A stretch of 11,470 nt of DNA from Cellvibrionales bacterium UBA7375 (GTDB taxonomy: Bacteria; Pseudomonadota; Gammaproteobacteria; Pseudomonadales; Porticoccaceae): assembly GCA_002469845.1 (NCBI GenBank), contig DKNZ01000035.1:1-11470 (forward strand), given 5' to 3'. The notes under the pieces were generated by a model. It saw only the letters and a list, made by a program, of their open reading frames with translations. It was not told the origin of the DNA and searched no databases. Below, one piece after another: positions 1 to 7,350 of the stretch (its first letter is position 1; every line of letters starts with the position of its first letter). A program made the translations under genes and the position numbers.

Positions 1-879
1 GAGGCCTCTTTAATTGTTGGAATAATTTACACCCTGCTAATCAAGCAAGACCTTAACAGAGAAATCCGTCAATTATGGCTTGGGGTTGCAAGTGCTGTTG
101 TCGCAAGTATTATTACTGGCTTTGCATTAGTTCAGGTAAAAAGCTCTATCGGTAATGCATCCATTGAAGCATTATTTGAGGGCGTTGCCATGATCGTCAC
201 TGCTGGTTTGATCTGGTATGTGATCTTTTGGCTTTCAAAGCAAGTGGGTGCAACCGCCGCACTAAAGGATGAGGCTAATCAAGCAGTAGAAAGTGCAGGC
301 TGGGGAATTTTTCTTATTATATTCTTTGCTATCTTTAGAGAAGGATTTGAAACCGCTATTTTCCTAATGGGGAGCTTCTCGATGACCGAAACTTTCTCTT
401 ACACAGGCTTTATAGCCGGCTTAGTGCTTGCTATTGCTATTGGTTATGCCATTGTAATTCAGGGTAAACGCATCCAGCTTAAATCTTTCTTTAGGGCCAC
501 TAGCCTGCTATTAGTGGTTTTCGCCTCAGGCATGATGACCTACGGTACTCACGAAATTGAAGAATTCCTAGTGAAAGGCGATCATTTAGAGGTAGTTGGC
601 TTAGAATCCAAACAGGATATTTCTCGACCCTACAGCATTCTTAAGCCAAAAACAGAACTGGGCGAATCTGATAACCCTGCTTTTTATAGCTTTAACCTAA
701 ATGGCAAACAAAAATACACCCACTTACTGCATGATAAAGGGCATATTGGTGTTTTTCTTAAAGGATTTGTCGGCTATAACAGCAATCCAAACTGGATCGA
801 ACTGTTTGTTTGGATTTTATCGCTAGCCTTTGGATTAAGATTGTGGCGCAAGTTTTACTTTGCCAAGCCAGCAACCTAG
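1..879 (+). CDS. FTR1-family high-affinity iron permease, 5'-truncated
   Basis: This is the C-terminal 292 residues of an inner-membrane iron permease of the FTR1/EfeU family, which moves iron across the membrane using REGLE-type glutamate motifs. The frame is open from base 1, so the Met at 190 is internal and the gene starts before the window. The fragment opens with EASLIVGIIY, the tail of the first REGxEA motif. The second motif, REGFE, is at fragment residues 113-117 inside a hydrophobic helix. About five or six hydrophobic segments are visible, then a polar loop (about 180-260), and a family-typical end, GVFLKGFVGYNSNP, before a final membrane helix and a basic tail. A terminator follows directly. 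It converges on grxD, another iron-related gene. Whether partner genes such as a periplasmic iron-binding protein or cytochrome lie upstream cannot be seen. Substrate specificity is inferred from the family. Confidence 0.9.
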   Translation, partial: EASLIVGIIYTLLIKQDLNREIRQLWLGVASAVVASIITGFALVQVKSSIGNASIEALFEGVAMIVTAGLIWYVIFWLSKQVGATAALKDEANQAVESAGWGIFLIIFFAIFREGFETAIFLMGSFSMTETFSYTGFIAGLVLAIAIGYAIVIQGKRIQLKSFFRATSLLLVVFASGMMTYGTHEIEEFLVKGDHLEVVGLESKQDISRPYSILKPKTELGESDNPAFYSFNLNGKQKYTHLLHDKGHIGVFLKGFVGYNSNPNWIELFVWILSLAFGLRLWRKFYFAKPAT

Positions 880-901
880 CTTTATTGGTTTTAACATGCA
901 T

Positions 902-942
902 AAAAAAACGCTCAATAATATCTATTATTGAGCGTTTTTTTT
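902..942. terminator. Bidirectional intrinsic terminator between FTR1 gene and grxD
   Basis: A perfect 12-base inverted repeat (909-920, CGCTCAATAATA; 923-934) is flanked by seven As on the left (902-908) and eight Ts on the right (935-942). It therefore reads as a hairpin plus U-tract in both directions. It lies 22 bases after the permease stop and 10 bases past the grxD stop, serving the two convergent genes. Confidence 0.93.
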
Positions 943-952
943 AGATCTTGAA

Positions 953-1285
953 TTATTCGCTTTCAGCTTGATCGCCAATAGCTTCATCAATAACGGTCTT
1001 TAATTCACCCTTTTCGTGCATTTCAGTGACAATATCGCAACCACCAATTAACTCGCCTGCAACCCAGAGTTGAGGGAAAGTTGGCCAGTTACCATAAAGC
1101 GGCAAATTAGATCTAATTTCTGGATTTGATAGTACATCTACATAAGCAAAGCGATGACCGCATGCCATTAGCGCTTGTACAGTTCGCGCTGAAAAACCGC
1201 ATTGCGGTTGGTTGGGTGATCCTTTCATATAGAGTAGTACTGAATTACTTTCTACTTGATCACGAATTGATTCCATAATATCCAT
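953..1285 (-). CDS. grxD: Monothiol glutaredoxin Grx4 (GrxD), CGFS type
   Basis: This 110-residue protein is a cytosolic monothiol glutaredoxin of the Grx4 class, which binds a [2Fe-2S] cluster with glutathione, usually as a dimer or with a BolA partner, and takes part in Fe-S cluster trafficking and iron homeostasis. The class signature CGFS is at residues 29-32, with Lys21 in the MKGSP stretch, the glutathione-binding WPTFPQ (67-72) and GGCD (81-84). Length is close to the E. coli protein (115). The ATG at 1285 has only a weak AGGG upstream at nine bases, but the N-terminus (helix before SVLLYMKGSP) fits the family; an in-frame ATG at codon 4 has no better ribosome site. It is monocistronic, divergent from argD and convergent with the permease gene. 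I see no convincing promoter of its own in the 211-base gap. Confidence is high. Confidence 0.96.
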   Translation of the reverse strand: MDIMESIRDQVESNSVLLYMKGSPNQPQCGFSARTVQALMACGHRFAYVDVLSNPEIRSNLPLYGNWPTFPQLWVAGELIGGCDIVTEMHEKGELKTVIDEAIGDQAESE

Positions 1286-1400
1286 TAATAAGCGCCCTAT
1301 TTCGTTTAATGTGATTTATACGTATTTTAACCTGTTTCGGCGTTTTAAGGTATTGATTAAACCGATAAATTTTTCAATCCTTGCCATGAAAGGCTAAAAA

Positions 1401-1429
1401 TTGCGATGCTTGGTAAATGTTTCTATAAT
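1401..1429 (+). promoter_or_regulatory. Sigma-70 promoter for argD-argF
   Basis: A TTGCGA element (1401-1406) and a perfect TATAAT (1424-1429) are separated by 17 bases, the ideal spacing. Transcription should start near 1435-1438, about 60 bases before the argD ATG. No convincing arginine-repressor box was found by eye in 1286-1484, so arginine control is not shown by the sequence. Confidence 0.72.
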
Positions 1430-1440
1430 TATGGAATGTT

Positions 1441-1464
1441 AAGGGCAGCACCGCTGCCCTTTTT
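1441..1464 (+). promoter_or_regulatory. GC-rich hairpin with U-tract in argD leader
   Basis: AAGGGCAGC (1441-1449) pairs perfectly with GCTGCCCTT (1453-1461) around a 3-base loop and is followed by a short T run (1460-1464). The shape is that of an intrinsic terminator. However, no gene on the plus strand needs one here: the permease transcript already ends at 942. It begins only a few bases after the predicted argD start site. It may be an early attenuator or a 5' end stabilising hairpin; which of these is unknown. Confidence 0.6.
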
Positions 1465-1496
1465 CTATTATATTTTAAATGTGAGTGCAAATAGTC

Positions 1497-2669
1497 ATGG
1501 GCGATAAGTCCCTTATGAATACCTACGGTGAGAGAGCTGCGACATTAGTCGGCGGTCAAGGCGCCTCGCTTTATGATGAGAAAGGCAAAAAATACCTTGA
1601 TGCCCTTTCGGGTATTGCCGTCTGCGGCCTCGGGCACTCGCACCCTCAACTTAGCTTAGTTATTTCTGAACAGGCTTCTAAGTTAATGCACTGTTCAAAT
1701 TTTTTTTCCATTCCCAGCCAACAGCAGTTAGCTAAAAAGTTATGCCAAATCTCTGGTATGACTAATGTATTTTTTAGTAACTCTGGCGCTGAAGCCAATG
1801 AGGCGGCAATTAAGATAGCTCGCTTACATGGCAATAAGAAAGGTATTAAGTTACCTACAGTATTGGTTATGGATAATGCTTTTCATGGCAGAACTCTTGC
1901 TACCTTAACGGCCTCTGGTAGCAGAAAAATTCAGGCGGGATTTGAACCCCTTGTTTCAGGTTTTGTGCGCGGTCCATTTAATGATATCGAGGCACTAAGA
2001 ACCATTGCCGATAATAATCCAGATATCTGTGCTGTGTTTGTTGAGCCTATCCAAGGCGAGGGGGGTATTAATCTATCTTCGCCAGATTATTTAAAGCAGT
2101 TAAGGGATCTTTGTGATGAGCTTGACTGGCTGCTTATGCTCGATGAGGTTCAAACGGGCAATGGTAGAACCGGTAAATATTTTTATCATCAACACAGTGG
2201 TGTAACACCCGATGTAATCACTACCGCTAAGGGGCTTGGTAATGGCATGCCGATTGGTGCTTGCTTAGCGTCTGGAAATGCTGCGCATCTGATGCAACCG
2301 GGAAACCATGGTTCGACTTTTGGTGGCAATCCATTGGCTTGCTCAGTGGCACTCAAAGTAGTTGAATTACTGGAGTCTGGCGATATCTATGAAAGAGCCA
2401 CAGCAATTGGTGATATTATTATGCAAGGCTTAGCTTCAGAGCTTAAAGATGTTGAGCATTTAAAAGATATTAGAGGCTGTGGTTGTATGATTGGGGTTGA
2501 GCTAACCAAACCCTGTAAATCACTATATACCGAAGCACTTAAACAGGGTTTAATCATTAATGTAACCGCTGAGTCAGTGATTAGATTGTTACCACCGATG
2601 ATTATGACCGATCAAGAAGCTCACCAAGTTGTGAGTATTTTGGCACCGCTAATTAAAGACTTCCAATAG
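1497..2669 (+). CDS. argD: Acetylornithine aminotransferase ArgD
   Basis: ArgD is a cytosolic, PLP-dependent class III aminotransferase that converts N-acetylglutamate semialdehyde plus glutamate to N-acetylornithine in arginine biosynthesis; in E. coli it also acts on the succinyl-diaminopimelate intermediate of lysine synthesis. With the ATG at 1497 the protein has 390 residues. Visible motifs are LDALSGIAVCGLGHSHP near the N-terminus, SGAEANEAA, the PLP-interacting Asp216 in LDEVQTGNGRTG, and the Schiff-base Lys245 in TTAKGLGNGMPIG. The N-terminus reads MGDKSLMNTY, matching the usual family start; a GTG at 1485 and an ATG at 1515 are in frame, and none has a strong ribosome site, so the start is uncertain by up to 18 codons between these alternatives. 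The gene is followed after 11 bases by argF, clearly one operon. The promoter and leader hairpin lie just upstream. Confidence 0.95.
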   Translation: MGDKSLMNTYGERAATLVGGQGASLYDEKGKKYLDALSGIAVCGLGHSHPQLSLVISEQASKLMHCSNFFSIPSQQQLAKKLCQISGMTNVFFSNSGAEANEAAIKIARLHGNKKGIKLPTVLVMDNAFHGRTLATLTASGSRKIQAGFEPLVSGFVRGPFNDIEALRTIADNNPDICAVFVEPIQGEGGINLSSPDYLKQLRDLCDELDWLLMLDEVQTGNGRTGKYFYHQHSGVTPDVITTAKGLGNGMPIGACLASGNAAHLMQPGNHGSTFGGNPLACSVALKVVELLESGDIYERATAIGDIIMQGLASELKDVEHLKDIRGCGCMIGVELTKPCKSLYTEALKQGLIINVTAESVIRLLPPMIMTDQEAHQVVSILAPLIKDFQ

Positions 2670-2672
2670 GAG
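2668..2672 (+). promoter_or_regulatory. argF ribosome binding site overlapping argD stop
   Basis: AGGAG begins within the argD TAG stop codon (2667-2669) and ends eight bases before the argF ATG. A ribosome finishing argD would sit on this site, which suggests translational coupling of the two genes. Confidence 0.8.
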
Positions 2673-2680
2673 TCATACCC

Positions 2681-3592
2681 ATGGCTGTTAGACATTTTCT
2701 TACGCTACATGACCTTACACCGGATGAACTCAATCAGGTGATTGACTCTGCGATTGCTTTAAAAAAAGCGCATCGTGAAAATACCCAGAAACCAGTTTTA
2801 GCGCAGAAAGTATTAGCAATGATTTTTGAAAAATCGTCCACTAGAACCAGAGTCTCTTTTGAAGCGGGCATGGCTCAGCTAGGTGGAAGTGCACTTTTCT
2901 TATCGCCATCAGATACCCAGTTAGGGCGCGGTGAACCGATTGAGGATTCGGCCAGAGTAATTTCAAGAATGACTGATATTGTTATGATTAGAACCTTTGG
3001 TCATGACAAAATTGAGACTTTTGCCCAACATTCTGAGGTGCCAGTAATCAATGCACTAACTGATAGCTTTCACCCCTGCCAATTATTAGCTGATGTGCAG
3101 ACCTATGTGGAGCACCGCGGCTCTATTCAGGGTAAAACCGTGGCATGGATTGGCGATGGCAACAATATGTGCCATTCTTGGATTAATGCGGCCATGCAGT
3201 TTGATTTTAAACTACAAATTGCCTGCCCCACAGGTTATGAACCCAACCCTGATATTGTAAAAAGTGCGGGTGATCGAGTTGTGGTAACCATGGATCCAAA
3301 ACAGGCTGTGTCTGGTGCTGATCTTGTCACTACTGATGTGTTTGCCTCTATGGGCCAAGAATCGGAACAGACCACTAGACTGGAACACTTTGCAGGCTTT
3401 CAGGTAAATCATGAATTAATGGCTCTTGCGGCTGATAATGCTCTATTTATGCATTGCTTACCAGCACACAGAGGTGAGGAAGTGTCTGCTGAGCTACTTG
3501 AAGATAAATCTATTTCGGTGGTTTGGGATGAAGCGGAAAATCGTCTGCATGCGCAGAAGGCATTGATGTTATTTTTGCTTGGCCAGTCTTAA
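2681..3592 (+). CDS. argF: Ornithine carbamoyltransferase ArgF (anabolic)
   Basis: This 303-residue cytosolic enzyme joins carbamoyl phosphate to ornithine to make citrulline. The carbamoyl phosphate loop SSTRTR is at residues 52-57, HPCQ at 131-134, the ornithine-binding TDVFASMGQE at 218-227, and the catalytic HCLPAHRGEEV at 258-268 with Cys259. The length matches the short anabolic OTCs such as that of Pseudomonas, and the start has a good AGGAG at eight bases. It is the second gene of the argD-argF unit and ends in a hairpin overlapping its stop. Its substrate is made by CarAB, encoded by the convergent cluster just beyond. A catabolic role (arginine deiminase pathway) is unlikely because no arcA or arcC neighbour is present and the gene sits with argD. 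The N-terminal domain binds carbamoyl phosphate and the C-terminal domain ornithine, by family knowledge. Confidence 0.97.
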   Translation: MAVRHFLTLHDLTPDELNQVIDSAIALKKAHRENTQKPVLAQKVLAMIFEKSSTRTRVSFEAGMAQLGGSALFLSPSDTQLGRGEPIEDSARVISRMTDIVMIRTFGHDKIETFAQHSEVPVINALTDSFHPCQLLADVQTYVEHRGSIQGKTVAWIGDGNNMCHSWINAAMQFDFKLQIACPTGYEPNPDIVKSAGDRVVVTMDPKQAVSGADLVTTDVFASMGQESEQTTRLEHFAGFQVNHELMALAADNALFMHCLPAHRGEEVSAELLEDKSISVVWDEAENRLHAQKALMLFLLGQS

Positions 3593-3610
3593 TTGGGACT
3601 GGCTAATTTT
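3581..3610 (+). terminator. Probable intrinsic terminator after argF
   Basis: GCCAGTC (3582-3588) pairs with GACTGGC (3597-3603), extendable inward by two G-U pairs to an AATT loop, and is followed by a modest T stretch (3607-3610). The left arm lies in the last argF codons and the stop codon falls at the loop. On the minus strand the downstream flank is A-rich, so it should not be an efficient classical terminator for greA, which ends at 3629. Confidence 0.6.
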
Positions 3611-3628
3611 GATGGCTTATTTTGATGA

Positions 3629-4108
3629 CTAGCCAGAGTAGGATACATCATCAATTTCATACTCCACCTCACCCCCCGGGGTATGAATATTAACCACATC
3701 ACCAATCTCTTTACTGATGAGCGCTCGAGCAATAGGCGACTGGTAGGAGATCTTGCCATCTTTGACGTTGGCTTCATCATCACCAACAATTTTATAGCTA
3801 AGCTCTTCATCGGTCTCAGTGTTTATGATAGTAACTGTTGAGCCAAAGATAACTCGATCGCCTTCTGGCATTTGGGAAATATCCACTATCTGACATAGAG
3901 AAAGCTTGGACTCAATATCCTGAATACGACCTTCAATAAAACCCTGCTGTTCTCTGGCGGCATGATATTCAGCATTCTCTTTTAAATCACCATGCTCGCG
4001 GGCTTCAGCAATAGCCTGAATAACCCTTGGGCGATCTTCTTTCTTGAGCTTTTCAAGCTCAATACGAAGTGCGGCCTCACCCTCTACTGTCATTGGATTT
4101 TTTTGCAT
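3629..4108 (-). CDS. greA: Transcription elongation factor GreA
   Basis: GreA binds the secondary channel of RNA polymerase and stimulates cleavage of the RNA 3' end in backtracked complexes, restarting stalled transcription. The 159-residue protein matches the E. coli length (158). The N-terminal coiled-coil hairpin covers roughly residues 10-75, with the acidic tip residues Asp41 and Glu44 in EHGDLKENAEYHAAREQQGF. The C-terminal FKBP-like domain follows, with SYKIVGDDEA and SPIARALI, ending in TPGGEVEYEI. The ATG overlaps the carB stop as TAATG, with AAGG ten bases upstream inside carB, so translation is probably coupled. Codons 2 to 4 contain a run of seven As, and a second ATG occurs at codon 6. 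It is the last gene of the minus-strand cluster before convergent argF. The carB-greA order is common in Pseudomonas-like genomes. Confidence 0.97.
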   Translation of the reverse strand: MQKNPMTVEGEAALRIELEKLKKEDRPRVIQAIAEAREHGDLKENAEYHAAREQQGFIEGRIQDIESKLSLCQIVDISQMPEGDRVIFGSTVTIINTETDEELSYKIVGDDEANVKDGKISYQSPIARALISKEIGDVVNIHTPGGEVEYEIDDVSYSG

Positions 4109-7100
4109 TAACTAATTGCCTTATGAAGCGTTTGTAAATCTCTAACCTGAATTTCACCAGCAAACATTAGGGCTTCACATACCGCTCTTCCGCCTGCCAT
4201 TGTCGTAGTATAGTAAACTTGATGCTGTTCTGCACTAGAGCGTATAGCACTGGAATCAGAGATTGCTTTGCGACCCTCAGTGGTATTGATGATTAACTGA
4301 ATCTTATCGCTTTTAATCATATCGACAATATGCGGCCTGCCTTCTTGGACCTTATTAACTAACTCAACATCCAGACCCGCATCGGTGATCACTTTTGCCG
4401 TACCCTTAGATGCAACCAGCTTAAAGCCCATAGATATCAAGTCTTTTGCCAATTGGGGTACCTGTGACTTATCTCTATCGCGCACACTAATAAAGGCGGT
4501 GCCCTTGGTAGGAATTTCATCACTGGCACCCAACTCTGCCTTGCCATAGGCCTCAGCAAAGGTTTCACCCACACCCATAACCTCACCGGTAGACTTCATT
4601 TCAGGCCCAAGAATTGGATCAATACCGGGGAATTTATTAAACGGGAATACCGCCTCTTTAACACTGTAGTAAGGCGGCACAATTTCTTTAGTGAACCCCT
4701 GAGAATCAAGAGTTTGACCCACCATACAACGGGCTGCAATTTTAGCGAGAGAGGTTCCAATACATTTGGACACAAAGGGGACTGTTCTGGATGCGCGCGG
4801 GTTAACTTCAATCACATAAATTTTATCGTCTTGAAGAGCCAACTGCACATTCATTAAGCCGCGAACACCGAGTTCAACAGCCATTTTCTTACACACTTCA
4901 CGCATCTCATTTTGAACATCTTCACTCAAACTGTAAGGCGGTAGTGAACAGGCCGAATCACCGGAGTGAATTCCCGCCTGTTCAATATGCTGCATAATGG
5001 CACCAATTACTACCTGCTCACCATCACTTACCGCATCCACATCAACTTCAATAGCATTCGGTAAAAAGAAATCAAGCAATACCGGTGAGTCTTCTGAGAC
5101 CTCTACAGCCGTTCGCATATAGTGTCGAAGTTCGTCCTCTTTATAAACAATCTCCATGGCGCGACCACCCAGTACATAGGAGGGACGCACAACCAATGGG
5201 TAACCAATTTTTTCAGCTAGAACAACAGCGTCTTCAGCACTGCGAGCTGTGGCGTTTGAAGGCTGCAATAGACCCAGCTTTTGAATCATATGTTGGAATC
5301 TTTCGCGATCTTCAGCGCGATCAATCGCATCCGGTGTAGTGCCGACAATAGGAACACCTTCGGCTTCTAAAGCGCGCGCTAGCTTTAAGGGTGTCTGACC
5401 ACCAAACTGAACAATCACACCCTTAGGTTTTTCTAAGCGAACAATTTCCAGTACATCTTCTAAAGTCACTGGCTCAAAGAACAATCGATCAGACGTATCA
5501 TAATCGGTAGAGACAGTTTCAGGATTACAGTTAACCATAATGGTTTCATAACCATCATCACGCATAGCTAGAGCCGCATGCACACAGCAGTAGTCAAACT
5601 CAATTCCCTGACCAATTCTGTTGGGACCGCCACCTAACACCAATATCTTGTCGCGATTACTGGGCTGAGCTTCGCATTCTTCTTCATAGGTCGAATACAT
5701 ATAGGCGGTATCCGTAGAGAATTCTGCCGCACAGGTATCCACCCGTTTGTAAACCGGATGAATATCTAACTGGTGTCGATGCTCACGCACCGCTTGTTCG
5801 CCGCAACCTAGAATATCGCCCAGGCGTTTATCAGAAAAACCTTTACGCTTAAGTTTAAATAAAGCCGTTGTATCAATATTTGAAAGTTCAGCACCTAATA
5901 ACCGCTGCTCTTCTTTGATTAAATCTTCAATTTGCACCAAGAACCAGGGATCAATTTTGGTGATATTGAACATCTCTTCAAGACTCATTCCTAGACGGAA
6001 ACCATCGGCAACATACCAAATGCGATCCGGACCTGCCTCAGCTAATTGGTTGTTGAGGATACTGGTTGATGAATCATCTGAGGGATCGAGCACAGGATCA
6101 AAGCCAGAGACACCTACTTCTAATCCACGCAGTGCTTTTTGCATAGACTCTTGAAAGGTTCGACCAATGGCCATCACCTCACCCACAGATTTCATCTGTG
6201 TGGTGAGCTTTTGACTGGCCTGATTGAATTTTTCAAAGGCAAAACGCGGTATCTTGGTAACCACATAATCAATACTGGGCTCAAAAGAAGCTGGTGTCGC
6301 GCCACCAGTGATTTCATTTTGAAGCTCATCGAGGGTATAGCCTACAGCTAACTTAGCCGCAACCTTGGCAATTGGGAAACCTGTTGCCTTAGACGCTAGT
6401 GCTGATGAACGGGAAACACGAGGGTTCATTTCAATCACAATAAGCCGGCCATCTTCAGGATTAACCGCAAACTGCACGTTTGAACCGCCAGTTTCAACAC
6501 CAATTTCACGCAATACCTTCACCGATGCATTACGCATTATTTGGTATTCTTTATCGGTTAATGTCTGCGCCGGAGCAACAGTAATTGAGTCACCGGTATG
6601 AATGCCCATAGGATCCAGATTTTCAATGGAGCAGATAATGATGCAGTTATCATTGCGATCCCTAACCACTTCCATTTCATATTCTTTCCAACCAATCAGT
6701 GATTCATCAATCAACAACTCATTGGTTGGCGAAAGGTCGAGACCACGTCGACAAATTTGTTCAAATTCTTCTCTATTGTAGGCAATACCGCCACCCGATC
6801 CACCCATAGTAAATGAGGGTCGGATAATACAAGGAAAGCCAAAGCGATCGGCAACCTGATAGGCTTCCTCAAGACTGTGAGCAATACCAGAATTTGGCGT
6901 GTCCAAACCAATCGCTTTCATGGCCTTATCGAACCGTTCGCGATCTTCCGCTTTATCAATAGCATCAGCATTGGCGCCAATCATTTCAACACCAAACTGT
7001 TCAAGAACACCGTGCTTAGCAAGATCCAAGGCACAGTTAAGGGCTGTTTGACCACCCATGGTTGGCAGTAGTACATCGGGTCTTTCTTTTTCGATAATTT

Positions 7101-7326
7101 TCGAAACAGTGCCCCATTCAACCGGCTCAATATAGGTAGCATCGGCCATAGCTGGATCGGTCATAATGGTAGCTGGGTTGGAGTTAACCAATATAACTCT
7201 ATAACCTTCTTCTCTTAACGCCTTACAGGCTTGAGCACCGGAGTAATCAAACTCACAGGCTTGGCCAATCACAATCGGGCCTGCTCCAAGAATTAAAACG
7301 CTTTTTATATCTGTTCTTTTTGGCAT
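4108..7326 (-). CDS. carB: Carbamoyl phosphate synthase large subunit CarB
   Basis: CarB makes carbamoyl phosphate from bicarbonate, two ATP and ammonia channelled from CarA, supplying both arginine and pyrimidine synthesis. The 1072 residues match the E. coli protein (1073) end to end. Two homologous ATP-grasp halves are visible: the first begins ILGAGPIVIGQACEFDYSGAQA near residue 12, with RPSFTMGGSGGG and EMNPRVSRSSALASKATG; the second begins LGGGPNRIGQGIEFDY after an oligomerisation region (roughly 400-550), with RPSYVLGGRAMEIVY and EVNPRASRTVPFVSK. The C-terminal MGS-like allosteric domain (about residue 930 on) keeps INTTEGRKAISDS and YYTTTMAGG, the region that in E. coli binds UMP, IMP or ornithine-linked effectors, so feedback control is expected. 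The start ATG has only a weak GAG at ten bases; carA ends 24 bases upstream, so the two are co-expressed. The stop overlaps greA. Confidence 0.98.
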   Translation of the reverse strand: MPKRTDIKSVLILGAGPIVIGQACEFDYSGAQACKALREEGYRVILVNSNPATIMTDPAMADATYIEPVEWGTVSKIIEKERPDVLLPTMGGQTALNCALDLAKHGVLEQFGVEMIGANADAIDKAEDRERFDKAMKAIGLDTPNSGIAHSLEEAYQVADRFGFPCIIRPSFTMGGSGGGIAYNREEFEQICRRGLDLSPTNELLIDESLIGWKEYEMEVVRDRNDNCIIICSIENLDPMGIHTGDSITVAPAQTLTDKEYQIMRNASVKVLREIGVETGGSNVQFAVNPEDGRLIVIEMNPRVSRSSALASKATGFPIAKVAAKLAVGYTLDELQNEITGGATPASFEPSIDYVVTKIPRFAFEKFNQASQKLTTQMKSVGEVMAIGRTFQESMQKALRGLEVGVSGFDPVLDPSDDSSTSILNNQLAEAGPDRIWYVADGFRLGMSLEEMFNITKIDPWFLVQIEDLIKEEQRLLGAELSNIDTTALFKLKRKGFSDKRLGDILGCGEQAVREHRHQLDIHPVYKRVDTCAAEFSTDTAYMYSTYEEECEAQPSNRDKILVLGGGPNRIGQGIEFDYCCVHAALAMRDDGYETIMVNCNPETVSTDYDTSDRLFFEPVTLEDVLEIVRLEKPKGVIVQFGGQTPLKLARALEAEGVPIVGTTPDAIDRAEDRERFQHMIQKLGLLQPSNATARSAEDAVVLAEKIGYPLVVRPSYVLGGRAMEIVYKEDELRHYMRTAVEVSEDSPVLLDFFLPNAIEVDVDAVSDGEQVVIGAIMQHIEQAGIHSGDSACSLPPYSLSEDVQNEMREVCKKMAVELGVRGLMNVQLALQDDKIYVIEVNPRASRTVPFVSKCIGTSLAKIAARCMVGQTLDSQGFTKEIVPPYYSVKEAVFPFNKFPGIDPILGPEMKSTGEVMGVGETFAEAYGKAELGASDEIPTKGTAFISVRDRDKSQVPQLAKDLISMGFKLVASKGTAKVITDAGLDVELVNKVQEGRPHIVDMIKSDKIQLIINTTEGRKAISDSSAIRSSAEQHQVYYTTTMAGGRAVCEALMFAGEIQVRDLQTLHKAIS

Positions 7327-7350
7327 AGGGTCGCTACTCAGTCAAGACGC

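Noticed and set aside
1286..1400. Promoter or ArgR/IscR sites between grxD and argD
   Set aside because: Only weak AT-rich hexamers such as TATAAA and TAAAAT on the minus strand were found, without a matching -35, and no convincing repressor palindrome, so no site is called for grxD.
1485..1496. GTG start for argD giving four extra residues
   Set aside because: No ribosome site precedes it, and the family usually begins a few residues before the LMNTY stretch, which fits the ATG at 1497 better.
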